The notes: generated from the letters alone by a model not told the origin. A stretch of 37,472 nt of DNA from Alkalilimnicola ehrlichii (GCF_003399765.1 NZ_NFZV01000034.1:1-37472), one strand, 5' to 3'; positions 1-10,309 are shown, numbered from the stretch's first letter. Numbers and translations are program-made.

Positions 1-3000
1 GGTGGCACCTTCGGTGATCAGGAGGCGCTGGTCGTCAGTCCGGTTGAGGAACTGATCCACCTCGGTAAGACCGCCCTGCAGGGCCTGCCCGTCCTGGATA
101 TCGCCGTTGCGCATGGCTTCGACCTGGCCGGCTAATTGGCCGTCTTCGTGGTAGGCCAGGGCCTGACCTTGGCCGACGGTCGACCAGGCATTGACGGATT
201 GCTCCGCGCTCAGATCGAGCAGGCTACCAGTGACGGCAACCAGACGGGCAGTATCGGCCGTGGCACCGCCAACGGCTTTTTTGCTGTTATCGACGAGGTC
301 GCGCTGCTGCTGGAAGATCTCCTCTCGTCCGGTTTCGCTCAGCAGCCGGTGGTCGACGGTGACGCCCGCATCCAGCCCCGCCGTCTGCTGATCCCGCGTG
401 GTGATCTGGCCTTGCGCTAAGTCCCGGTTTAAGCCGTCGGGGCCGTCGCTATCCTCCAGCAATTGGCCGCCCACCCGGATGTTCCCCTGGCCTAACGTGG
501 CCTGGGTCCGGCCTTCGGTAATATGCCCCTCATTCTGCATCGTGAGGCTGGTGGTGCCGCTGGTATCGTTAGAACCGGCTTGGACATTAGAACCACTCTG
601 GACACCAAAGCCGGTCTGCACGCCAAAACCGCTCTGCTGACTATGGCTACGGTCTTCCAGGTGGCTGATCGTCAACGTGTTCGTATCCAGGCTAAGCTGC
701 CCGTGATCTTGCAGACTGCCGTCCTCGTTCACCGTGGCGTTGGCAATCAGGCCGCCCACCAGGGTGGTGTTGCGGGCGCGGATTTCGCTGTTCTCGCCAT
801 CGGCGATCAGCAGTTGCGTCTGCTGGCCCACCTGGCGGGCGTCGCTACTGCCATTGCCTCGGTTGACACCGCCCGTGGGCGTGATGCCGCTGCCACTGAC
901 GCTCAACCCTAAATTATCGCTACGGCTATTGTTGCGACTGCTGTGGGTATCCTGCAGGCTCTCAACGTGTAAGTTGCCGACATCCAGGTGGGCGGTCTCG
1001 GCCTGGACTTCCGCGCCCCGAAGGATGAGGTTGTCACTGTCGCTAACGAGGTGCCCCGCATTGATGCGGCTGTTGATATGCTGCGTGGTGCTGGAGCTGC
1101 TTTCGGATTCGCTGCGGCTGACACCGGCACTGACGTTGCCCCGAGTGCTGGCGCTGGCCGTGGCACTGCGGCTGCTGCTGGAGGCCTCTGTGGTGGCGCT
1201 ACTGGTGCCGGCCGTGATCAGGACGTTCTGGCTGCCCAGGTTCAACAGGCCCGCACTAATATCGCTGCCTTGAATGGTGGCGTTAGTGCTGTTGAGCGTG
1301 AGGCTGCCGGCTTGGATCCGGCTGCCCTGCCAAAGCTTTTGGGTGTCGCTCTGGCTGCTGCTGGTCTGGGTGTGCTCGGCGTTGACGTTGGCATAGAAAC
1401 CGGTTCCGGCGGAGGTCGATGCCGTGGTGGCCGCACTGGCCACCGCCCCTCCGGCGGCAATCTGCGCCTGGGCCAAATTGGCAGTCGCCGCCGCCAGATT
1501 GATTTCGTAGTCTTGCAGCGCCGATTCGGCCAGCTCGCCCCGCTCGACTTGGCGCTTGGCAGCGCGATACTGGCTTCTGGCATCCTCCACCGCCTTGCCG
1601 GCCTCATAGACGGCTTCTACGGCATACCCGGCATCGACGTAGGCATTACGGACACCCGCCGTCACGCGGGTGGTTTCTGTGTCCTGATGGACTTCGGTGA
1701 CGATTTCATCCTGGTAACCGCCGATATGAATGTCGCCTCCGGCCTGTAGCAGGGCATCGCCGGCTACGTTGACGTCGCTGGAGAGTAGGCTGATGTCCTG
1801 CTCGGCGAGCATCACCAGGTTGCCGGCGTTCACGCTCGTGCCGCGGTAGGTGGTTGCGGTGGTGCGCTGGGTGGTGGTCTCGTCGGTCAGCTCCATCCCG
1901 CCGAGGGTGATCTCGTCCCTGCCGGCCGACATACCGACACCGCCCACGGTGGCGCGGGATTGGCTGGTTTCGCTGCTATGGGTGTCGGCGATGGCGTCTA
2001 GGCTGACATCGGCGGCCGATAAGACGGCGGTGCCGCCGGCACTCAGTTCGCCGGCAATCACTTTGATCTGCTCGCTGGCCGCCATAATCAGGTCTTTGCC
2101 GGCATCGAGCCAGGAGTCTTGGTGGGTCGTGCTGGCGGTGCGTTCGCTGCTGGACTCGGACAGCGTAAAGGTGGGCTTATCGATGCCGGGTGCCACGACA
2201 TCCATTGCCAGCGCAACGCCGACCGCCGCTGCCTTGGTCAGGCTACCGACCGCCCCGCGGTAGCTGGTGGAGGTCTCCGACCAGCGCTCGTTCTGCAAGG
2301 CCAGGGTATCGACGATCAACTGATCCGGCGTGCCTTCCCCGTTGATCGCCTTGAAGCTGCCGTCTTCTTGTTGCTCCACGCGCAGGTTGCCGATCATCAG
2401 ATCCTGCTCGGCGGTTAGCGCGGAGGCGGTGACCCGGATGGTGTCGTTGGCCTGTAGTTGAATGTTACCGCCGCTCAGGCTGCTGCCCGCCGCTGTCTGT
2501 TCGACGTAGCCGCCGCTGTAGGTATGGCGGCGCGAGCTAGTGGTACTGACGTACCCCTGCTGCAGGGTGGACTCGTTAACGCCAGCGGTTATGGCGATGG
2601 AGTCGGCACCGATGCTCAGGGTGCCCTCGGCGCTCAAGTCCGAGGCATGTATGGTGGCGGCACCGCCGGCTTGGATGGTCAAGTCGCCGGCGCTGTCGAC
2701 GCGGCTGCCGTAGTGTTGGCTGCTGCCGTATTGGTTGAAGTTATTTCTGTTCTGCACCAGGCTCGTGGTCTGCTCCAGCTCCAACGAGCCGATGCTGACG
2801 TCGCCGCCGGCCAGCAGTTGTGTGCCCTGCTCGCCCTGGTTGCTGAGTTCGGCACCGATCAGCGATAAATCGCCGCCCGCCTCTAGCCGCATGCCGCCTT
2901 GGGCGTCGCCATCCAGGTAGATACCCGCCAGGCGATCCAGCCCGGTGCGGGAGAAGCTGGATTGGCCGGCCTGGGTGCTGGCGCTGTGGGTGGTGCTCTC

Positions 3001-6000
3001 GACGCGGATATCCCCGCCTGCGGTCAGGTCGATGCTGTTACCGGCACGGATCTGGCCGCCGATGTTGTTGATATCTTCCCGAGCCGCAAGGTTTAGGTCG
3101 CTGCCCTGCAAGCGCCCGCCCAGGTTGTCGATGTTGTCGGCATCGACCGCCACCGACGTCCGGCCGGCTAAAAGAGCGCTGTTGGTCAGGTTGCCGTCTA
3201 GCTCCAGCTCGATGCTGTTCGCGGCAATCAAGCCGCCGTCGCCCTGCAACTCGCCTTCGTCCACCTGAACGTAGACTTGGGGCACCAGCACTTTCTGGAC
3301 GCTGCCATCGGCCAGAACAACCTCCTGCTCGACCAGCCAGACGATGTCGCGGGTCAGCTGCGCCATCTGTTCGGCCGTCAGGGCAACGCCGGGTATGAGC
3401 CGGTGCTCGTGGGCAAACGCCAGACCGGCATCCATCAGGCTGCGGTATTGCTCTTCTTCGCTGGAATAATCCGCTAGCAGGTTGCGGCCGGTTACTTGGT
3501 TGATCTGCTCGCGAATCAGGCGCTGCTCGTAGAAGCCGTCTCCAAGCCGCTTCTGGGTCACGTCGCCATCGACCTTGAGGATGTCGAGCATGTAATCCGA
3601 ACCGAGCCAGTCTTTGTAGCTGGCAAAGCGCGGGTCGGTTTCGATCAGGTAGCTCGCCGACGGGTCCGGATGCTGGCTGTAAAGACTGGCGCTGGGCGGC
3701 GTGGCATCGGGCGTAGCCGTACGGATCAAGGTGCCGGCCTCCTGCCGGCCCAGGTTGTCGACGGCGCTGACTTCGGTAATGGTGCCGGGCGGGCTACCGG
3801 CTGGCACCCCCGCCACGGTGGCCGCAGCCGTTACTCGGTAGCCACTCCCGGCCGATCGGGTATTCGCTTCCTGCCGCGTCACAGGCAGGGTAATAGTGAC
3901 GACCTCATCCGGCGGGCTGTAGTCGAGCACAGCCTTCCAGTCGCGCTGGTGATAGCGCTTGAAGCCGCCCCGCCAACGGCGGTTGGAGGCTTGGCTGGTT
4001 CCGACTTCGCGGATGATGTGCTCGCCCACCGCGTCGATGTTGTCCAGCCGATCCAGGCTTCCGGTCAAGGCTCCGCCGGCAATGATGTGGCTCTTGTCGT
4101 TGACGATGCTGCCGCTGCTGTTCAGCTGCATATCGCCGCCAGCGAGGATCTGGCCCGGCGCGGAGGCCACCACTTCGGTTTCCCATTCGGTACGGGTAAC
4201 GATGTATTGCGTCCAGGAGCGGATTCTGCTGTCTTCAAAGCCTTCGTTGTACTCCTCGATCGCCGAATCCAGCTGCTCATAACGAGCCACGGTGTCGGCC
4301 TCCCAGGCTGCCAGGCTTTGCGCGTATTGGTTCCAGGCCGTTTCGTAGGCGGTCAAATCCGCCGTGTACTGCGCCAAGGCCAATGTGTAGGCCGAGCAGG
4401 CGGCTTCGTCGTAGCCGCCGCCTTCCTGGCAAGAGGCCTGAGCGACAGGATCGGGCTCGACCGGCTGCACCAGCGCGGGCGCGACCGGTTCGGGCTCGGG
4501 TGCGTGGATATTGAAATAGGCCCAGGCGGGATCGCCGGCAGGGTAGTCGGCGCCCGATAGCAGCACGCAGACTTCCGTGGCTTCATCCTCGCCCTCGCAG
4601 TCCTGCTCTCCGACGCGCGGTATCGGCGAAGCCCCTAGAATTCCGCTGTCTTCGCCGATATCGTCCGTTCTGTAGCGATATTCGCCCGCCCGGCTCCAGT
4701 TTCTCCAGACCAGCTCTTCTACCGGGATTCTTTCGCTCTGCCCCTTTGGCTGGATGTACATCCGTTCGGTGGGAGCCAGCGTCCGCGCTAGCCGGGTCGC
4801 AAAATGCTCGTTGGTGTTGCGCAGGTTGGCAACCGTCAGGCTCAGGTTGCCGATGGCCTCGATGGTGGCGCTGGCGTTGTGCAGTAGTGCGGCTTCCCCA
4901 CGCGCATTCAGCTCGTCGTCCAGTTCGCCGCCGATATGCATGTCGCCGGCGCTGTAGATGAGCGCATTTTCCTGGTTGTACAGCCGGCCGACCCCCAGCT
5001 CCAGGCGCTCTCTGGCCGCAATGGTACCTGCCGTGGTAACGCCGGCCACGGTTTCCTCGCGGTTGCGCAGGACGTCGGCGGCAATGGCCAGCACGCCGCC
5101 ATAAATCCGCCCGGTACCGATATTGGTCAGCGTCCCGGCCTGTAGGTGCGTTAGCCGACCGTCGATCAACCCGCGATTGGTCAGGGTGTTTTGCACCCGA
5201 ATCCGAGTTTCGTTGCTGCTGACGATTTCGCCATCGACACTGTTGTCGAGGGTTCGGGCATCAATGTCGAGACGGTCGACTGCCTGCAGATGGCCGCGAT
5301 TGCGCAGTGCCTGCCGAACGCTAAGCGCTACATTATCGCCAGCTACTTCAGCGCCGGCGGCGTTGGTGAAATCGCCGGCATCCACCTGCAAGTGGCCGGC
5401 TGCCAGCAACCGCCCTTCGTTGACCAATCCACCCTGCACCGCAAGTTGGGCATCGCTGCTGCTGACGATGTCGGCACCGGCTGCATTGGCGAGCTGCTCT
5501 GCCGCCATATGCAAATGCCCGGCGGACTGCATCTGCCCCAGGTTGTTGAGGGCTTCTCGGATGGCGAACTGGGCGTCTCCGCCGCTAACGATTTCGGATC
5601 CGGCAGCATTCTCCAGGTGGTCGGCCTCGATGCGCAGCCGGCCAATGGCTTGCAACTGCCCCTGCTCCAATTGCATGCCGGCGGCGTCGATGTCCAGGTT
5701 ACCGGCCGACAGCACTTGGCCGCCGATATGCAGGTCATTCTGCGTCCGTATACTGAGATCGGCGGTTTCGGCTAAATCGCCGCCGGCAAGCAAACCGGCC
5801 GCCAGAGTTGCTTCGGCGCTGCTGACGAACTCCCCGGCCGTCAGGCCGACATCTCCCCGCGCGGCGATCAGGCCGGCGTTTTCCGCCCGCCCCTCGACGT
5901 TCAGGCGCACGGAGCCGTCGTAGGAATATAAATCTCCTGTATTGCTAAGCTGGCCCGCATCGACCTGAAGATCCTGCTCTGCCTGTAGCAGCCCCGTGTT

Positions 6001-7746
6001 GTCGAGGCGGCCGGAAACCTGCACCTTGACGTCGGCCTGGGTGGATTGAATGACGCCTTCGGCGTTGTCTAGCGCGCCGGCCTGGATCGAGAGCGACCGA
6101 TTCGCCGTCAGCAGCCCATCGGTGTTGTTCAGCTCTTCCTGCACGGTAAGCTCGGCGGACTCCACGGCGAGAATCTGGCCTTGGCGATTGTCCAGCCGGT
6201 GCGCCTGGATCGTCAGCGTTTCGCTGTTGCTGGCCAGGTAGCCGTCGGTATTGATGAAGTCGCCTTCCAGCGCCAGCTCTAGGTCCGCCGCCCCGGTTTG
6301 GACGACGCTGCCCTGCCGGTTATTCCAGCTGTGCGCCTGTAGCTCCAGCTGTTCGGCCGTCAACTCCGCCTGATCCGTATGCAGAGTGTGCCGGGTGTGC
6401 AGTTGCATGTTGTCGGCGCTTAGCTGGGCGCCCGTGGCACGGATATCACCGGCCTGGGCGACGGCCGCAACGCGGTTTCCACTGATCAGGCTACCGGAAA
6501 GATCCAGCACATCTGCCTGCAGCCGCACATCGCCGGTGGCGATGCCTTGCCCCTGCAATTGAACGCTTTCTCCGGCGCGCAGCGAAAGCTCGCTCGCACC
6601 CGCCGTAGCCAGGGCACCGTCAGGCGTCATTCCGGCCACCAGAGACGATTGCCGATCGCTGGCGATGCGGCTGTTCCGGCCGGTTGTTTCGATGTCGACG
6701 TTACCTTGCGCCGCGATCAGACCGCCGCGCCGGTTGTCGACGTTGCCGCCCGAGTCGAGCCGGGCGTTGCCTTGGGCATAGATCGAACCGCCATCGTTGC
6801 TAATGCCATCGCCGCTCCGAATGGCCAAATCGCCCGCCGCACCGGCTTCGCCGCTGGCCGTAATCGAGCCGGTGTTGACCAGCCGGCCGTCGGCCGTGAT
6901 GGCGATTTCGCCAGCGCTGGCGCCAATGTGCCCGGCATTGCTCACGCCTAACCCCGCCTCGGTACCGATCAGGGTGATCTTGCCGGCATACATGCCGCCC
7001 AGCGCGGCGACATCCAGGGCGAACTCGCGGTCCGGCTGATCCGACGACGAGGTTCTGACCGCGCCGACCGCCCCACCGCTGTAGGCGATGTCGTTAACGC
7101 CGGTGACCACTTGCAGGTCCTGGGCCCAGATGCCCGCATTCACTTCCACCGCCCGCGACAGCAGCTGGGTGTAATCGGTCTGGCTGGTATCCAGGCCCTG
7201 CCCGCGGATGGCGATAGTGCCTTCCCGCACGCGGTAACCTTCCAGGCTGCCGCCCTGCAGGATCGGCGTGCCGGTGGTCAGCGTTGCGCGGCTGGTATTG
7301 ATGAACCCGCCGCCGTCAACGGAGATACCGGCCGGGTTGGCGATGATCACCTCGGCCCGTTGCCCGGCCACTTCGATATAACCGCTCAGATGGCTGGGCC
7401 GACTGCTGTTGACCTCGTTCAGGATGATCCGGGCCTCCCCCTGACTCAACCAGGGGTTGCCCTGCACCCACCCACCAAGCTGGGTTTGGGTGCTCGTGCG
7501 GCTGTTGTTCAGTACGGCGCCCTGCTGCTGGACGTCGAATTGCCGATAGCTGTTGCGACTGACACCGGCAGCGCTCGGCGTCTGGATGTTGACCAGCGGC
7601 AAGCCATTGGGCGTCTGCAAAAGCGTCGGCTGCTGATTGCCCGGCGCTTTCGGGTCAACTGTTATCTGTGCGGTGGCGGTGACGCTGTAACTGAACAGCG
7701 CACTGCCGATGACCGTTAATAAACGAGTATACCGATGGCCGCTCAC
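1..7746 (-). CDS. TpsA: giant FHA/CdiA-like two-partner secreted exoprotein (3' end outside window)
   Basis: A secreted filamentous adhesin or contact-dependent inhibition (CdiA-like) protein, exported across the outer membrane by the TpsB encoded just upstream. The frame is open from a GTG at 7746 to the window edge, at least 2582 codons. Seen: a short signal peptide (hydrophobic residues about 9-25); a TPS domain at about 30-270 with NPWL near 98 and ANPAGI near 136, the family's NPNL and NPNG motifs; FHA-1 beta-helix repeats about 300-950; a non-repetitive segment about 1000-1490; then FHA-2/haemagglutinin-type repeats rich in Ser and Thr. The non-repetitive segment has two cysteine pairs near 1050 and 1110, a Pro/Glu/Val-rich stretch and a Tyr/Trp-rich helical stretch, as between FHA-1 and FHA-2 in CdiA. 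The GTG is preceded by a run of six G at SD distance, and an in-frame TAA lies upstream. The C-terminus is missing, so adhesin and toxin cannot be distinguished. The opposite strand also carries long open frames; these are shadows. Confidence 0.93.
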   Translation of the reverse strand, partial: MSGHRYTRLLTVIGSALFSYSVTATAQITVDPKAPGNQQPTLLQTPNGLPLVNIQTPSAAGVSRNSYRQFDVQQQGAVLNNSRTSTQTQLGGWVQGNPWLSQGEARIILNEVNSSRPSHLSGYIEVAGQRAEVIIANPAGISVDGGGFINTSRATLTTGTPILQGGSLEGYRVREGTIAIRGQGLDTSQTDYTQLLSRAVEVNAGIWAQDLQVVTGVNDIAYSGGAVGAVRTSSSDQPDREFALDVAALGGMYAGKITLIGTEAGLGVSNAGHIGASAGEIAITADGRLVNTGSITASGEAGAAGDLAIRSGDGISNDGGSIYAQGNARLDSGGNVDNRRGGLIAAQGNVDIETTGRNSRIASDRQSSLVAGMTPDGALATAGASELSLRAGESVQLQGQGIATGDVRLQADVLDLSGSLISGNRVAAVAQAGDIRATGAQLSADNMQLHTRHTLHTDQAELTAEQLELQAHSWNNRQGSVVQTGAADLELALEGDFINTDGYLASNSETLTIQAHRLDNRQGQILAVESAELTVQEELNNTDGLLTANRSLSIQAGALDNAEGVIQSTQADVKVQVSGRLDNTGLLQAEQDLQVDAGQLSNTGDLYSYDGSVRLNVEGRAENAGLIAARGDVGLTAGEFVSSAEATLAAGLLAGGDLAETADLSIRTQNDLHIGGQVLSAGNLDIDAAGMQLEQGQLQAIGRLRIEADHLENAAGSEIVSGGDAQFAIREALNNLGQMQSAGHLHMAAEQLANAAGADIVSSSDAQLAVQGGLVNEGRLLAAGHLQVDAGDFTNAAGAEVAGDNVALSVRQALRNRGHLQAVDRLDIDARTLDNSVDGEIVSSNETRIRVQNTLTNRGLIDGRLTHLQAGTLTNIGTGRIYGGVLAIAADVLRNREETVAGVTTAGTIAARERLELGVGRLYNQENALIYSAGDMHIGGELDDELNARGEAALLHNASATIEAIGNLSLTVANLRNTNEHFATRLARTLAPTERMYIQPKGQSERIPVEELVWRNWSRAGEYRYRTDDIGEDSGILGASPIPRVGEQDCEGEDEATEVCVLLSGADYPAGDPAWAYFNIHAPEPEPVAPALVQPVEPDPVAQASCQEGGGYDEAACSAYTLALAQYTADLTAYETAWNQYAQSLAAWEADTVARYEQLDSAIEEYNEGFEDSRIRSWTQYIVTRTEWETEVVASAPGQILAGGDMQLNSSGSIVNDKSHIIAGGALTGSLDRLDNIDAVGEHIIREVGTSQASNRRWRGGFKRYHQRDWKAVLDYSPPDEVVTITLPVTRQEANTRSAGSGYRVTAAATVAGVPAGSPPGTITEVSAVDNLGRQEAGTLIRTATPDATPPSASLYSQHPDPSASYLIETDPRFASYKDWLGSDYMLDILKVDGDVTQKRLGDGFYEQRLIREQINQVTGRNLLADYSSEEEQYRSLMDAGLAFAHEHRLIPGVALTAEQMAQLTRDIVWLVEQEVVLADGSVQKVLVPQVYVQVDEGELQGDGGLIAANSIELELDGNLTNSALLAGRTSVAVDADNIDNLGGRLQGSDLNLAAREDINNIGGQIRAGNSIDLTAGGDIRVESTTHSASTQAGQSSFSRTGLDRLAGIYLDGDAQGGMRLEAGGDLSLIGAELSNQGEQGTQLLAGGDVSIGSLELEQTTSLVQNRNNFNQYGSSQHYGSRVDSAGDLTIQAGGAATIHASDLSAEGTLSIGADSIAITAGVNESTLQQGYVSTTSSRRHTYSGGYVEQTAAGSSLSGGNIQLQANDTIRVTASALTAEQDLMIGNLRVEQQEDGSFKAINGEGTPDQLIVDTLALQNERWSETSTSYRGAVGSLTKAAAVGVALAMDVVAPGIDKPTFTLSESSSERTASTTHQDSWLDAGKDLIMAASEQIKVIAGELSAGGTAVLSAADVSLDAIADTHSSETSQSRATVGGVGMSAGRDEITLGGMELTDETTTQRTTATTYRGTSVNAGNLVMLAEQDISLLSSDVNVAGDALLQAGGDIHIGGYQDEIVTEVHQDTETTRVTAGVRNAYVDAGYAVEAVYEAGKAVEDARSQYRAAKRQVERGELAESALQDYEINLAAATANLAQAQIAAGGAVASAATTASTSAGTGFYANVNAEHTQTSSSQSDTQKLWQGSRIQAGSLTLNSTNATIQGSDISAGLLNLGSQNVLITAGTSSATTEASSSSRSATASASTRGNVSAGVSRSESESSSSTTQHINSRINAGHLVSDSDNLILRGAEVQAETAHLDVGNLHVESLQDTHSSRNNSRSDNLGLSVSGSGITPTGGVNRGNGSSDARQVGQQTQLLIADGENSEIRARNTTLVGGLIANATVNEDGSLQDHGQLSLDTNTLTISHLEDRSHSQQSGFGVQTGFGVQSGSNVQAGSNDTSGTTSLTMQNEGHITEGRTQATLGQGNIRVGGQLLEDSDGPDGLNRDLAQGQITTRDQQTAGLDAGVTVDHRLLSETGREEIFQQQRDLVDNSKKAVGGATADTARLVAVTGSLLDLSAEQSVNAWSTVGQGQALAYHEDGQLAGQVEAMRNGDIQDGQALQGGLTEVDQFLNRTDDQRLLITEGAT

Positions 7747-7766
7747 GCTAGCCCCCCAATTCCGTT

Positions 7767-9496
7767 TTAGAACGCGTAGTTAAGATTGAAACCTGCCGTG
7801 CTGCCGGCAGTGTCGAATTTGTCCGGTTTATACAGGGGGACGCCGGCGAAAATATCGTAGCGCACCCCGAGCCAGGCGCCTCGCAGGCCCATCGCCGCGC
7901 CCGCTAGGTTACGGCTGACCAGATAGTCCGCACTGGGTCCATCCACCCGCCCGAAATCCAGGCCGGTGTATAACTCCTGCCGCCCCCACTCAGCGCGACC
8001 CCCAACTCATTGCGCAGCAGTAAGCCACGCTCGCCGGTTAAGCTTGATTCGCCGTCGAAACCGCGGACCGTATAGCGCCCCCCAATGGCAAAACGCTCCT
8101 GCGGCGACAACGGCGACCGATCCACCTGCAAACGCCCGGACAGGTTGTAACGCAGCGGCCGACTGCCCAGTTGCAACGGCACTGCCAGGTTGAAATCGGC
8201 GTTGACGATCTTGAAGCGAGATGTCCCCTCGCCAAACGCCTCTTCCGGTGCCGGCAAGGCGCCTAGCGCTCCGGTGCCGCGGCGATAATTCAGGCCCGCA
8301 TCCAGCGCCGCATTGCCAAGGTACATCCGATGGTGCAACCCCATTTCCCAACCACTGGTAACGCGGCGCTGCACTTCGACTTCGGTGTCATCGATGTAAT
8401 TACGCGCCTGCCGGTGGAAGCCCCGCACATGGCCGCTGAACTTATTGGTGGCATTGCGCCACAACAGGCGGGAGAGCTTCAGCTCGCTCTGCCGGTTGCG
8501 CCCGCTGTATATATAGGTCTGATTCAGGCCGGCAACCGATTGGTAATAACGGCCGTTACTGTGAGTCGCGGACAACAGCCAGTAACCATAGGGCAGCGAA
8601 TAGTGGAAGGTATGCCCCCGCGACCCCCGCTTACCGGAGTCGCCGCCGCCCAAATCATGGTTGAAACTGACGTACATCAGATCGTTCAGGTTCAGCAAGT
8701 TGTCATAGGCCAGGGTTCCACTGCCTTGGTATTTACCCGTGGAACGGGACCCGCTGTCATCGACGGACAACGAGACGCGCCAAGGCAAGCGCTGTTCGTA
8801 AAGCACCAGCAGGTCGCTCTGGCCCGGTCGAGCATCCAAGCCGCTGACCGGCGCGACCTGGATATCGGCATCGGCGCTCGGCAGCCGCTTCAGGTTCTCC
8901 AGCCCCTGCTCCAGATCCCGCAAATTCAGTAGATCGCCGGGCGCCATCGGCAGAGCGTTGCGCAGCGGAGCACGGGCTGTCGTGCCCGGTGCCGGCCGAA
9001 TCTCGTTGACCCGCCCCGGCAACAGGGTCAGCGTCAGGGTTCCCTGCGTTAGATCCTGCGGGGCAGCGAGTACACGAGTTGTAATATAGCCACGGGCAAT
9101 CACCGCATTTTGAACGCGCGACATGACCAGGCTAATACCTTCGGCCCCCAGACACCGGCCAGTGGCCGGATCGCCTGGAAGATCGGCAGCCCGTAATGCC
9201 CAGAGAAAAGCCTCGGCATCGTCGCCCACGAGCAAAATTCGGTCGATTTCGAAACAAGGCGTTTCGTCAACGGGAATAGACCGGCGTTCCCGAATGGCCG
9301 GCACTTCTAATTGAACGTTCGGCTGCGGCTCCTGCTGCTCTCGGAGCCTGCGTTCACGTTCCTGCTGACGAATAAATTCCTGAGCCCCCAGATCCGCAGG
9401 AGAAGATGGTTCATTGGCATTCGCCACCCCCACTGGCAGGATACAGAGAACTGCAAGCAGCCAACTGCCCCAGCCCCTGTTCAATGTATACCCCAC
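7767..9496 (-). CDS. TpsB outer-membrane transporter, ShlB/FhaC/HecB family (frameshifted near C-terminus)
   Basis: Omp85-superfamily secretion pore for the adjacent TpsA. Seen: a signal peptide ending VGVANA at about residue 27; a charged RQQERERRLREQQ helix about 44-56, as the plug helix in FhaC; POTRA domains about 80-240 with CFEIDRILL and the GRVNEI stretch; then a beta-barrel with VRGFDGESSLTGERG, the conserved L6 loop. The uninterrupted frame stops at 7904. However, another frame continues the barrel from ELYTGLDFGRVDGPS to a typical terminal strand FNLNYAF, with stop TAA at 7767-7769. The switch is at the C5 run 7983-7987 (G5 on the coding strand). One extra G would give VALSGGRQELYTGLDFG and join both parts into about 576 residues, a normal family length. 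Without repair the last barrel strands are lost and TpsB would probably not fold. It sits 20 bp upstream of tpsA, the usual TpsB-TpsA order. Confidence 0.93.
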
Positions 9497-9523
9497 AACG
9501 CAATATTATTATTTAATGATCTT

Positions 9524-9553
9524 ATTATATTCGAGCTGATTTTTTGCTGGCAA
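9524..9553 (-). promoter_or_regulatory. sigma-70-like promoter of the tpsB-tpsA operon
   Basis: On the minus strand TTGCCA (9548-9553) is followed after 18 bp by a perfect TATAAT (9524-9529). The block 9500-9550 is strikingly AT-rich compared with its surroundings. It lies just upstream of the tpsB ATG at 9496. This is a sequence match only; no start site is known. Confidence 0.6.
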
Positions 9554-9844
9554 GAAGTAAAAGACGCTAACGGGAAAAAATAGGGGGGAGGCCAATCCTG
9601 CCAATAGAAAAAATGGGGGGACCGACCTATTCATACGGGTGGGGCGAAACCCCACGCCCCGCCCCGAGAACGCCCCTATTTCGTGGTGTGCCAAGCTATC
9701 GAAAACCTAACGCAGGCTACCGAAAAGCAAACCCACCCCTTGCCTCTCGGCCAATAGAGCCAGCACTCAGAAGCGTTTCGCTTCCCTCGACAAATCGCGA
9801 GGTTCTATAGGCAGCGCGCGACCTACGGCGCCTTGGGATGCGCC
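9554..9844. other. intergenic stretch with small hairpins, no convincing gene
   Basis: Together with the promoter block this gap between tpsB and the VOC gene holds no ORF with a recognisable product. A 61-codon minus frame at 9509-9694 runs across the promoter and is probably chance. Short stems are visible: GTGGGG/CCCCAC around 9640-9656, GAAGCG/CGCTTC around 9771-9785 and CTCG/CGAG around 9786-9802. I see no T-tract beside them and assign no function. Confidence 0.35.
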
Positions 9845-10258
9845 CTATTTCTCATGCAACCACGGCGCATAGCTTAAACCGACGAGCACCCCTTCAGGGC
9901 TTATGAATCGTGCAACGGTTTGCCCCCAAGGCTCCGTTCTAGCCTCATGCACAAACGTCTGGCCTTTAGCCTTCATTTCCTGCACGGCTGCCTCTACGGC
10001 ATCTGCATCGGAAAGCTCAAATTCAATCGTTGCCGTCGGTTCCGGCACATGCTCGGGCCAGTCGTCTTGGCCGAAACAAGATTGAGCCGCCATACTAAGA
10101 GGCCATACACCAAAATGATTGGCGCCGGGAAATCTATCCATGAACAAATAGTCGTCTTGCCGTTCAAGCGGCAACCCCAAGAGATCTTGGTAGAGAGACG
10201 AGCTATCAACGGGATTCTTGGTAATAGCAGCAAAGCCGGCGATACATTCGATTTTCAT
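9845..10258 (-). CDS. VOC (glyoxalase/bleomycin-resistance fold) family protein
   Basis: A small protein of about 137 residues with the vicinal-oxygen-chelate pattern: paired beta-alpha-beta-beta-beta modules. The first module starts ECIAGFAAITKNPVDSSSLY with YQDLLGLPL. The second has TATIEFELSDADAVEAAVQEMKAKGQ and ends WGQTVARFISPEGVLVGL. The C-terminal ARFISPEG block resembles the last VOC strand. The substrate cannot be told: the family includes glyoxalases, dioxygenases and antibiotic-binding proteins. The start is placed at 10258 because GGAAGGGAG lies at SD distance before that ATG. An in-frame ATG at 10285 falls inside an inverted repeat and has no SD. It is a single gene with no functional link to its neighbours. 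Confidence 0.85.
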   Translation of the reverse strand: MKIECIAGFAAITKNPVDSSSLYQDLLGLPLERQDDYLFMDRFPGANHFGVWPLSMAAQSCFGQDDWPEHVPEPTATIEFELSDADAVEAAVQEMKAKGQTFVHEARTEPWGQTVARFISPEGVLVGLSYAPWLHEK

Positions 10259-10284
10259 TATTCTCTCCCTTCCTTTTGGTATCA

Positions 10285-10309
10285 AAAACCGGCTTCACTC
10301 GCCGGTTTT
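10285..10309. terminator. inverted repeat / possible terminator or attenuator in the VOC 5' region
   Basis: AAAACCGGC (10285-10293) and GCCGGTTTT (10301-10309) form a perfect 9-bp stem with a 7-nt loop. On the minus strand the stem is followed by a T5 run, giving a Rho-independent shape just upstream of the VOC start at 10258. No gene reads into it from the plus side, so on the minus strand it would act as a leader hairpin rather than a gene end. Confidence 0.4.

Noticed and set aside
988-4560. Long plus-strand open frames (988-1749 and 3496-4560) opposite tpsA
   Set aside because: They are codon-aligned antisense shadows of a GC-rich repetitive gene; translations are low-complexity and lack SD or family features.
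9509-9694. 61-codon minus frame upstream of tpsB
   Set aside because: Covers the AT-rich promoter of tpsB and has no family similarity or SD.
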